DNA of 5,582 nt from Caryophanales bacterium UBA5364. Lineage in GTDB: Bacteria; Bacillota_I; Bacilli_A; RF39; UBA660. The notes beneath the pieces are model-generated. The model searched no databases, was not told where the DNA came from, and worked only from the letters and a program-made list of their open reading frames with translations. Where the stretch lies: contig DHPM01000006.1 of NCBI GenBank assembly GCA_002410935.1, positions 1 through 5,582 on the forward strand, read 5' to 3'. How positions within the stretch are numbered: position 1 is the stretch's first letter; each line of letters opens with the position of its first letter. Below, piece after piece: positions 1-5,582 of the stretch. The position numbers and the translations under genes are program-made.

Positions 1-2414
1 ATGTATACTGGGAAGATAATATTGCTTATGTTACTATTGGTACTTTAAAAAGTAAAAAGTTTTTAAGAAATAATGTTGTTAATACTTTAGATAGTACCAG
101 TATTAATGATGATACTAAAGTACTTTTATATCGTAAGGGAAGAAAAATAGATTATTCATTACAACTATATGATGAGCAATTTTTTGATTGGTATCAAGGA
201 CAAATGGTACAAGCAAGCAAAGGTGAAGACATCACTCTACCAACAACTGTAGGGGAGACAGTAACAGTTGACCTAGAAACTTTAATGGGTAAAGGTTTAG
301 TTGATGAATTAAGATTACCTTTAGAATTAGATAGTAGATGTGTCGGATATGTTGAAATAGAAAAAACAACTGACAATTATGAATATAATGCCTATGTTGA
401 CTGTCTACAAGGAGCAAGTACATTTGCCAGTCATTATGTAAGTTATGGTGGTAAATATTTAGATGAATTTAATAGTGTTAAAGAAACTAGTGATGGCGGG
501 TATATTGCTGTTGGAAGAAGTAATTCAGAAGTTATTACTAAGTATGGGAATACCGGTAAAGGCAAATATGATGCTATCATTGTTAAATTTAAAAATGATG
601 GAACACTAGAATGGAGTCATAATTATGGTGGTAGTAGAGATGACTTATTTCTTGATGTTGTCGAAGTAACTGATGGATATATTGCTGTTGGTCAAACAAC
701 CAGTAGTGATGGTGATATAAATGATTATAAAGGTGGTCCAAATGACGGAATCATTGTAAAATACAATAAAAATGGTGAAGTTACATATAAAAGAAGTTAT
801 GGTAGTGATAATAGCGCAACTAATAGTGGTGGCGAATCATTTTATAATATTATTAGTGATGGTAGCGATATCATAATCGTTGGAATTGTAGCTGGTTTTG
901 GTACTGACGGGGATTTAACTGGTGTAACTGAGTTGGTTCGTCAAAACGAAGGAATCATTATAAAAATGGATAAGGATTTTAATACCATTTGGCGAGACTT
1001 CTTTGTTGGAACATATAATGAAACTTTTAGAAAAGTTATAAAAACTAGTGATAATCATTATTTAGTTGTGGGTTCTTCTGAATCAAAAAATTATGATATG
1101 GAAGGAATAGGGTATACAACTCCTTCACTTAATGCGGAAGCAATCATTTTAAAATATGATACTTCTGGTAACATAGTAAAAAAGGAATCTTTTCAAGGAT
1201 CTAATAGTGAAGCCTTTTATGGCGTGATTGAAAGTTCAGATGGTTATATAGCAGTAGGTAACTCTTATTCTAATGATCAAGATATGGAAGGATTAAGTAA
1301 AGTAAATAATGGTTATCGAGATGCTATCATTGTAAAATATGATAGCAATTTAGAAAATATTTTATGGAAAAAAAGTTTTGGTGGCACTAATGATGAGTAC
1401 TATCAAGATTTAGTTTTAGCAAACGAAAATGAAGTGTTAGTAGTTGGCTATAGTAAATCTAGTGATATAGATATGAATGGATTAGTAACTGAAACTAACG
1501 GATATAGTAATGCTATAATGATTAATTACAACATAAGTAATGGTAATATCATAAGTAAAAAGGTATTTGGTGGTACTAATAGTGACTTTTTTAACTCAAT
1601 TATTAAGACTAATGAGAATAAATATGTAATATCTGGTTCTACATATTCTAATGATTTAAATTTAAAAAACTTTAATAAGGGGCATCGTGATGCTATCTTA
1701 GTAAGTTATAGTAATAATTTAAGTTTAGAAAAGAATTTTAAAGAGCCGGTTGTTATTATCGATAAATTAAAAACAATTATTCCTACTTATGGAACAAATA
1801 TAAGTTTAAAATATAATAATCTTTATACAAGTAATGACCCAACTAAGGATTTAATGAGTTGGTGTTCAAGTACGGAACAACATTTTGAAGGTAATACCAG
1901 CAATTATTTTTACGGTAGTTGTTTAAAATCTTTTAATGAAGATGATGTGAAATTTTTAGTTGAGAAAGAAGTAGCTAGAGGTTTAAGAATGTATGCTGGG
2001 GAATATGAATATAAAGTTACAATCAATCCTGATAATGTTTATAATTGGCATCGTATTTATGCAGGCATGGGTGGTGACATTACCTTTAGTAATCTAAAAT
2101 TAAAATTTAAAGATGGATATGTAGGACATATAACTGATGCTATTGATAAAGGATATATAGAGCCATTAGTTTCCGTATGGTCCTCTTCAACAAAAGTTAG
2201 GCCAATTTACTTGTTACCTAATGTAATTGATATTATTAATGAAAATGGAAATACTGGTTCAGGTAGTTTTCCATCAATGTATATTAATATCAAACCTAAA
2301 AAGACACAATTAACTAGTGTAATAGTAACGGTAAATAATAATTCGGCTGGTTCGTATGGGATTGGAATTTATGAACTACGTAACTTTGATATGTCAGTAA
2401 CGCCTACCGAATAA
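1..2414 (+). CDS. Pilin-anchored seven-bladed beta-propeller surface protein, array gene 1 (5' end outside window)
   Basis: The reading frame is open from the left edge (first full codon at base 3) to TAA at 2412-2414, giving 803 visible residues. By alignment with the complete gene at 2520 it lacks about 62 N-terminal residues, which would hold the prepilin signal and membrane helix. The ATG at 204 is internal: homology to the neighbour runs unbroken upstream of it, and it matches Met130 there. Visible domains are a pilin-like stalk (3-431), seven propeller repeats (432-1733) and a C-terminal beta-rich domain (1734-2411) ending ELRNFDMSVTPTE. It has only four cysteines, in two pairs (RCVGY/VDCLQ in the stalk, SWCSS/GSCLK in the C-terminal domain), all shared with gene 2. 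There is no LPXTG motif or C-terminal membrane segment. The inferred role is an extracellular, pilus-displayed binding protein; the ligand is unknown. An intrinsic terminator follows. Confidence 0.85.
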   Translation, partial: VYWEDNIAYVTIGTLKSKKFLRNNVVNTLDSTSINDDTKVLLYRKGRKIDYSLQLYDEQFFDWYQGQMVQASKGEDITLPTTVGETVTVDLETLMGKGLVDELRLPLELDSRCVGYVEIEKTTDNYEYNAYVDCLQGASTFASHYVSYGGKYLDEFNSVKETSDGGYIAVGRSNSEVITKYGNTGKGKYDAIIVKFKNDGTLEWSHNYGGSRDDLFLDVVEVTDGYIAVGQTTSSDGDINDYKGGPNDGIIVKYNKNGEVTYKRSYGSDNSATNSGGESFYNIISDGSDIIIVGIVAGFGTDGDLTGVTELVRQNEGIIIKMDKDFNTIWRDFFVGTYNETFRKVIKTSDNHYLVVGSSESKNYDMEGIGYTTPSLNAEAIILKYDTSGNIVKKESFQGSNSEAFYGVIESSDGYIAVGNSYSNDQDMEGLSKVNNGYRDAIIVKYDSNLENILWKKSFGGTNDEYYQDLVLANENEVLVVGYSKSSDIDMNGLVTETNGYSNAIMINYNISNGNIISKKVFGGTNSDFFNSIIKTNENKYVISGSTYSNDLNLKNFNKGHRDAILVSYSNNLSLEKNFKEPVVIIDKLKTIIPTYGTNISLKYNNLYTSNDPTKDLMSWCSSTEQHFEGNTSNYFYGSCLKSFNEDDVKFLVEKEVARGLRMYAGEYEYKVTINPDNVYNWHRIYAGMGGDITFSNLKLKFKDGYVGHITDAIDKGYIEPLVSVWSSSTKVRPIYLLPNVIDIINENGNTGSGSFPSMYINIKPKKTQLTSVIVTVNNNSAGSYGIGIYELRNFDMSVTPTE
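432..1733 (+). repeat. Seven degenerate beta-propeller repeats in gene 1
   Basis: Seven protein repeats lie end to end at about 432-620, 621-794, 795-998, 999-1187, 1188-1373, 1374-1562 and 1563-1733, with lengths of 63, 58, 68, 63, 62, 63 and 57 residues. The shared pattern is [FY]GG[ST]x[DN][DE]xF near the start, a buried strand such as DGGYIAVG, an Asp-rich loop such as SNDQDMEG, then [DN]AIIVKY[DN] and a closing strand often ending WKK. Blades 3 and 4 keep the spacing but have weak motifs. Repeats of this kind occur in many secreted bacterial and archaeal proteins. Seven units of about 60 residues is the usual count for a closed propeller; the fold itself is inferred from the pattern. Confidence 0.8.
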
Positions 2415-2423
2415 CAACACTGT

Positions 2424-2459
2424 AAAAGACTCTACTAATTTACAGTAGAGTCTTTTGTT
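2424..2459 (+). terminator. Intrinsic terminator after gene 1
   Basis: A perfect 13-bp inverted repeat (AAAAGACTCTACT at 2424-2436, AGTAGAGTCTTTT at 2444-2456) encloses a 7-nt loop and begins 9 bases after the gene 1 stop codon. The 3' arm ends in TTTT and continues GTT, a modest T-tract. Flanking ACAAC/GTTGT bases could extend the stem past a short bulge. It should end the gene 1 transcript, though the interrupted T-run may allow some readthrough into gene 2. Confidence 0.85.
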
Positions 2460-2507
2460 GTGATATTGAAATTGAATAATGTATCCAAAATATGGAAAGA
2501 TATATAT

Positions 2508-2515
2508 AGGAGTGG
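2508..2515 (+). promoter_or_regulatory. Ribosome binding site that fixes the gene 2 start
   Basis: AGGAGTGG lies 4 bases upstream of the ATG at 2520, with its AGGAG core at 2508-2512 and a 7-base gap from that core to the ATG. This favours ATG 2520 over the in-frame GTG at 2460, which has no Shine-Dalgarno sequence and would put 20 polar residues before the prepilin leader. The resulting N-terminus MKKKGFTLIE matches gene 3 (MKKRGFTLIE). Confidence 0.85.
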
Positions 2516-2519
2516 TTTT

Positions 2520-5090
2520 ATGAAAAAAAAGGGATTCACATTAATAGAATTATTAGCTGTAATTGTCATATTAGCGGTTATAGCTATTATTTCAGTACCC
2601 ATAATAACTGACTTAATTAATAAGTCTCGATATGGTGCTTTTGGTGTAACAAAGAAGAATATTGAACGAGCAGCAGAATTATATCATGCTAAAAACGCTG
2701 ATGATTTAGTGTGGGAAGATGATATTAGTTATGTTACCATTGGTACTTTAAAGACTAAAAAATTTTTAAGTAATAATGTAGTTAATACGTTAGATAGTAC
2801 ATCAATTAATGATGACACTAAAGTATTACTTTATCGTAGTGGTAGAAAAGTAGATTATTCATTGCAACTATACGATGAACAATTTTTTGATTGGTATCAA
2901 GGGCAAATGGTACAAGCTAGTAAGAAAGAAGGTATTACCCTCCCAACTAATGTAGGAGAAACAGTAACTGTTGACTTAGAGAATCTAATGGGTAAAGGTT
3001 TAGTCGATGAATTAAGACTACCATTAGAGTTGGAAAACAGATGTGTAGGATATGTAGAAATAGAGAAAACTACTGATAATTATGAATATAATGCTTATGT
3101 AGATTGTTTACAAGGAGCAAGTACTTTCGCCAGTCATTACGTAAGCTATGGTGGTAAATACTTAGATGATTTCTATGATATTAAAGAAACTAGTGATGGC
3201 GGCTATATTGCTGTTGGAAGAAGTAATTCAGAAGTTATAACCAAATATGGAACTGGCAATAATGGAAAATATGATGCTAGTATCGTTAAGTTTAAAAGTG
3301 ATGGAAATGTGGAATGGAGTCGTAACTTTGGTGGTAGTAATAATGATGTATTTAATGCAGTAATTGAAGTTACCGGTGGTTATATCGCTGTAGGTGAGGT
3401 TTCTAGTAATGATGGTGATATAACTAACTATAAAGGTGGAGCATGTGATGCAATAATAGTAAAATACGATTACAATGGAACATTAATTTCGTCTAAAACT
3501 TTTGGTACAAGCGGTTCATATGATCGTTTTATGAATGTAGAATTGAATAATAACAAATTAATTGTAACAGGTATGTTATCAAGTGTAGCAAATGGGGACT
3601 TAGTAGGAATTACTATTCCAAGTGGTACTTCTTATTTTGGAAGTAAATTTGCCTTTGATACCAACTTGAATTTTATTGAATTAAAAGGCTTTGAATTTAA
3701 TCATAGTAGTGTTTTTTATAGAAGTAATAATTCTGTTACTGCAGGTTATGCCGTGTCTGGTAGCGGACAGTATTCAAATGGTAAAAAATGTGATACTGCA
3801 TATAATGCTGCTGGTGCTTTAATAACTCATGATCAAGACTTTTTAAATGAAAAATATACGATCTTTTGTGGTGCTGGCACTACGTATTTATATAATGCTT
3901 TAGAAGTAGAAGATGGTTATATAGCTATAGGTTATAGTACTGCAACTGATGTCGATATGGCAGGTTTAAGCAAGGCTAGCAATGGTAAATATGATGCTAT
4001 TATTATTAAATATGATAAAAACTTAGAAAATATAATTTGGAAGAAATCATTTGGTGGAAGTCATGATGATGGTTTTCTTTCTATAGTAAAGGCTAATAGT
4101 AATGAAATAATAGTTGCTGGATATAGTAAATCAAACGACATGGATATGGCTGGTTTGTCAAAAAGTAATGTTGGTTATAGTAATGCTATTATGGTTAAAT
4201 ATGATCTTAATAATGGTAATGTTAAAGAGAAAAAAGTCTTTGGTGGAACTAATAGTGAAAGATTTAATAGTATTATAAAAACGACATCTAATCAATATTT
4301 AATAGCTGGAAGTAGCTACTCAGTCGACAAAGATTTAAAAAACTTTAATAAAGGACATAATGATGCTATCATTGTCAAATATGATCAAAACTTAAACTTA
4401 GAGAAAAGTTTAAAAGAACCAGTTGTTTTAATAGAAAAATTAAAAGAAATAACACTGGATTATGGAACTAGTATAAGTTCAAAGTATGACAATATTTATA
4501 CAACCAATGACCCAACTAAAGATTTAAAAAATTGGTGTAGTAGTTATAATGGTGTAGATACGTATGCACAAAATTATCTTTATAGTCATTGTTTACGTCC
4601 TTATAATACTGATGATATGAAATTACTAACTAAGATTGAAAGAAGTACAAATTCAGTTAAGAATGTATATGCAGGAGAACACGAATATTCGATAGAAGTA
4701 GAACCTGATCAATTTACTAATTGGTATAAAATGTGGTTTTATTTAATAAATAGTGGAGAAGTTGAAATTAGCAATTTAAAATTGAAATTTTCAAACGGAT
4801 ATGTTGGAAGTATTAGAGAAGCATCTCAAAATGGATATATCTCTAATTTAGTTGTTGTTTCAAACGATTTATATCCAACTACACTTCATTCACCTGATCC
4901 TATTAATATAATTGAAACAAATGGAAGCACTAAAGCTCAGTATCTAAACTTTTATCTTTTATTAAAACCTCAAAAGTTTAAATTAACTAATTTAATTTTT
5001 ACAACCAATAAAGATGTTACAGGAGCAGCTGCTGGTTTTAATATCCAAGAACTACGCAACTTTGATATGTCAAAAATTCCAACTGAATAA
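2520..5090 (+). CDS. Pilin-anchored seven-bladed beta-propeller surface protein, array gene 2 (complete, 856 aa)
   Basis: Residues 1-5 (MKKKG) followed by FTLIELLAVIVILAVIAIISVP form a class III prepilin leader. Prepilin peptidase is expected to cut between G5 and F6, and E10 is the conserved Glu+5 of type IV pilins and pseudopilins. A pilin-like helix and stalk follow (about 30-200), with C175 and C196. Seven propeller repeats span 206-630, and a C-terminal beta-rich domain (631-856) holds C673 and C691 and ends ELRNFDMSKIPTE. At 856 aa it is several times longer than ordinary pilins (roughly 150-200 aa). Three further cysteines (C309, C424, C450) lie in the propeller and are absent from gene 1. 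Prepilin processing and surface display follow from family knowledge. The adhesin or ligand-binding role is inference from the architecture. It has its own ribosome binding site and terminator. A membrane-held receptor or sensor is an alternative role. Confidence 0.92.
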   Translation: MKKKGFTLIELLAVIVILAVIAIISVPIITDLINKSRYGAFGVTKKNIERAAELYHAKNADDLVWEDDISYVTIGTLKTKKFLSNNVVNTLDSTSINDDTKVLLYRSGRKVDYSLQLYDEQFFDWYQGQMVQASKKEGITLPTNVGETVTVDLENLMGKGLVDELRLPLELENRCVGYVEIEKTTDNYEYNAYVDCLQGASTFASHYVSYGGKYLDDFYDIKETSDGGYIAVGRSNSEVITKYGTGNNGKYDASIVKFKSDGNVEWSRNFGGSNNDVFNAVIEVTGGYIAVGEVSSNDGDITNYKGGACDAIIVKYDYNGTLISSKTFGTSGSYDRFMNVELNNNKLIVTGMLSSVANGDLVGITIPSGTSYFGSKFAFDTNLNFIELKGFEFNHSSVFYRSNNSVTAGYAVSGSGQYSNGKKCDTAYNAAGALITHDQDFLNEKYTIFCGAGTTYLYNALEVEDGYIAIGYSTATDVDMAGLSKASNGKYDAIIIKYDKNLENIIWKKSFGGSHDDGFLSIVKANSNEIIVAGYSKSNDMDMAGLSKSNVGYSNAIMVKYDLNNGNVKEKKVFGGTNSERFNSIIKTTSNQYLIAGSSYSVDKDLKNFNKGHNDAIIVKYDQNLNLEKSLKEPVVLIEKLKEITLDYGTSISSKYDNIYTTNDPTKDLKNWCSSYNGVDTYAQNYLYSHCLRPYNTDDMKLLTKIERSTNSVKNVYAGEHEYSIEVEPDQFTNWYKMWFYLINSGEVEISNLKLKFSNGYVGSIREASQNGYISNLVVVSNDLYPTTLHSPDPINIIETNGSTKAQYLNFYLLLKPQKFKLTNLIFTTNKDVTGAAAGFNIQELRNFDMSKIPTE
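3135..4409 (+). repeat. Seven degenerate beta-propeller repeats in gene 2
   Basis: The repeats lie at about 3135-3323, 3324-3497, 3498-3683, 3684-3857, 3858-4046, 4047-4235 and 4236-4409 (63, 58, 62, 58, 63, 63 and 58 residues), the same number and order as in gene 1. Blades 1, 2, 5, 6 and 7 carry clear FGGSxxD, YIAVG and DAIIVKYD motifs. Blade 3 is degenerate. Blade 4 (about residues 389-446) has lost most of the consensus but keeps AGYAVSG and the expected length. C424 in blade 4 and C450 at the start of blade 5 could form an extra disulfide. Confidence 0.8.
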
Positions 5091-5109
5091 TATATGATTA
5101 AATAAGAAT

Positions 5110-5138
5110 GAACTAGTAGAATAAACTAGTTCTTTTTT
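5110..5138 (+). terminator. Intrinsic terminator after gene 2
   Basis: The inverted repeat GAACTAGT (5110-5117) / ACTAGTTC (5125-5132) encloses a 7-nt loop and is followed at once by six T (5133-5138), about 20 bases after the gene 2 stop. The A-rich bases before the stem could pair with the T-run, making it partly bidirectional. Its sequence is unrelated to the terminator after gene 1. Confidence 0.9.
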
Positions 5139-5139
5139 A

Positions 5140-5168
5140 TTGATTACCAATAGTAATTATGCTAAAAT
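5140..5168 (+). promoter_or_regulatory. Predicted sigma-A promoter for gene 3
   Basis: TTGATT (-35, 5140-5145) and TAAAAT (-10, 5163-5168) are separated by exactly 17 bases, and TG at 5160-5161 gives an extended -10 (TGcTAAAAT). Transcription would start near 5175, leaving a leader of about 55 nt before the ATG at 5229. The -35 begins one base after the T-run of the preceding terminator. A perfect TATAAT at 5177-5182 lies just downstream but has no good -35 at 16-18 bases. The motifs are seen; activity is inferred. Confidence 0.6.
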
Positions 5169-5216
5169 ATATATAGTATAATTAAGATATTTAAAATATG
5201 TACATAATAATTAGAA

Positions 5217-5223
5217 GAGGTGG
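5217..5223 (+). promoter_or_regulatory. Ribosome binding site of gene 3
   Basis: GAGGTGG lies 5 bases before ATG 5229 and is a strong match to the 3' end of Gram-positive 16S rRNA. It supports ATG 5229 as the start, giving the same leader layout as gene 2. Confidence 0.85.
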
Positions 5224-5228
5224 ATTTA

Positions 5229-5582
5229 ATGAAAAAAAGAGGGTTTACATTAATAGAATTGTTAGCTGTAATTGTTATCTTAGCGGTTATAGCAATAATC
5301 TCAGTACCAATCATCACAGACTTAATTAATAAGTCTAGATATGGTGCTTTCGGAGTAACAAAAAAGAATATTGAGCGAGCAGCAGAACTATATCATTCTA
5401 AAAATGCAGATGATTTAGTCTGGGAAGATAACATTAGTTATGTAACTATCGGTACATTAAAGAGTAAGAAATTCTTGAGTAATAATGTAGTTAATACGTT
5501 AGATAGTACTAGTATTAACGATGATACTAAAGTATTACTTTATCGTAAAGGCAGAAAGATTGATTATTCATTACAATTATAC
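5229..5582 (+). CDS. Pilin-anchored propeller family protein, array gene 3 (3' end outside window)
   Basis: An open frame runs from ATG 5229 through 118 codons to the right edge with no stop. It begins MKKRGFTLIELLAVIVIL, again a class III prepilin leader with cleavage expected between G5 and F6 and Glu at +5 of the mature protein. Over the visible length it differs from gene 2 at only six residues (K4R, A57S, D68N, T79S, S107K, V111I) and ends inside the first stalk module (DYSLQLY). Whether it also carries a propeller cannot be seen, but the near-identity of the stalk makes the same architecture likely. It has its own promoter and ribosome binding site and follows the gene 2 terminator, so it should be transcribed independently. 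Confidence 0.88.
   Translation, partial: MKKRGFTLIELLAVIVILAVIAIISVPIITDLINKSRYGAFGVTKKNIERAAELYHSKNADDLVWEDNISYVTIGTLKSKKFLSNNVVNTLDSTSINDDTKVLLYRKGRKIDYSLQLY

Noticed and set aside
204..206. ATG at 204 as the start of gene 1
   Set aside because: The frame is open to the window edge and its upstream translation matches residues 63-129 of gene 2; there is no Shine-Dalgarno sequence before 204.
194..423. Two small open frames on the minus strand (194-376 and 232-423)
   Set aside because: Both lie wholly inside the conserved stalk-coding region of gene 1, overlap each other, and have no ribosome binding site or recognisable product; they are antisense shadows.
432..1733. CRISPR array or DNA-level tandem repeat
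   Set aside because: The repetition is at protein level with diverged DNA, variable unit length and an uninterrupted reading frame; there are no identical repeats with spacers.
2460..2519. GTG at 2460 as an earlier start for gene 2
   Set aside because: It would add 20 residues ahead of a perfect prepilin leader, overlaps the end of the terminator region and lacks a ribosome binding site, whereas ATG 2520 has AGGAG at the right distance.
5177..5182. Perfect TATAAT as the -10 box of gene 3
   Set aside because: No reasonable -35 lies 16-18 bases upstream (TAATTA or GTAATT); the TTGATT/TGcTAAAAT pair with 17-base spacing is better, though a secondary start here is possible.
1..5582. tRNA, rRNA, insertion sequence or transposase
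   Set aside because: Nothing resembling a tRNA cloverleaf, rRNA segment, terminal inverted repeats or transposase was seen; the non-coding gaps hold only terminators, promoter and ribosome binding sites.

Overview
The window is A+T-rich, with AGA/CGT arginines, TTA leucines, TAA stops, strong AGGAG/GAGGTGG ribosome binding sites and short hairpin-plus-T terminators. This suggests a low-GC Gram-positive (Bacillota, Bacilli-like) bacterium, possibly an uncultured host-associated lineage. The taxonomic placement is inference: there is no rRNA or other marker gene here.

Everything in the window belongs to one tandem array of paralogous genes on the + strand. Gene 1 (1-2414) lacks its 5' end. Gene 2 (2520-5090) is complete and encodes 856 aa. 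Gene 3 (5229-5582) runs off the right edge after 118 codons. Genes 1 and 2 are each followed by an intrinsic terminator (2424-2459, 5110-5138). A good sigma-A-type promoter sits directly behind the second terminator and would drive gene 3. The genes therefore look like separate transcription units rather than one operon, although no convincing promoter was found in the gene 1/gene 2 spacer.

The proteins share an unusual four-part design. (1) A class III (type IV pilin/pseudopilin) signal, MKKKG|FTLIE, and a hydrophobic helix. (2) A pilin-like stalk that seems to contain two tandem modules, the second with a cysteine pair. (3) Seven degenerate repeats of about 60 residues (DGGYIAVG...DAIIVKYD...W), which by count and spacing should close into a seven-bladed beta-propeller. 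(4) A C-terminal beta-rich domain of about 225 residues with another cysteine pair and the conserved tail ELRNFDMS..PTE. The simplest reading is a family of giant minor pilins that display a propeller plus a terminal domain outside the cell, as adhesins or ligand-binding heads. The assembly machinery (prepilin peptidase, ATPase, platform protein) is not in the window.

Divergence is strongly regional. The N-terminal segments of genes 2 and 3 differ at 42 codons, of which 36 are silent (hand count). Blades 3 and 4 of the propeller are barely alignable between genes 1 and 2. One blade-1 tract is almost identical at DNA level, suggesting local gene conversion. Together these fit a multicopy surface-protein repertoire with a fixed anchor and a variable binding face.
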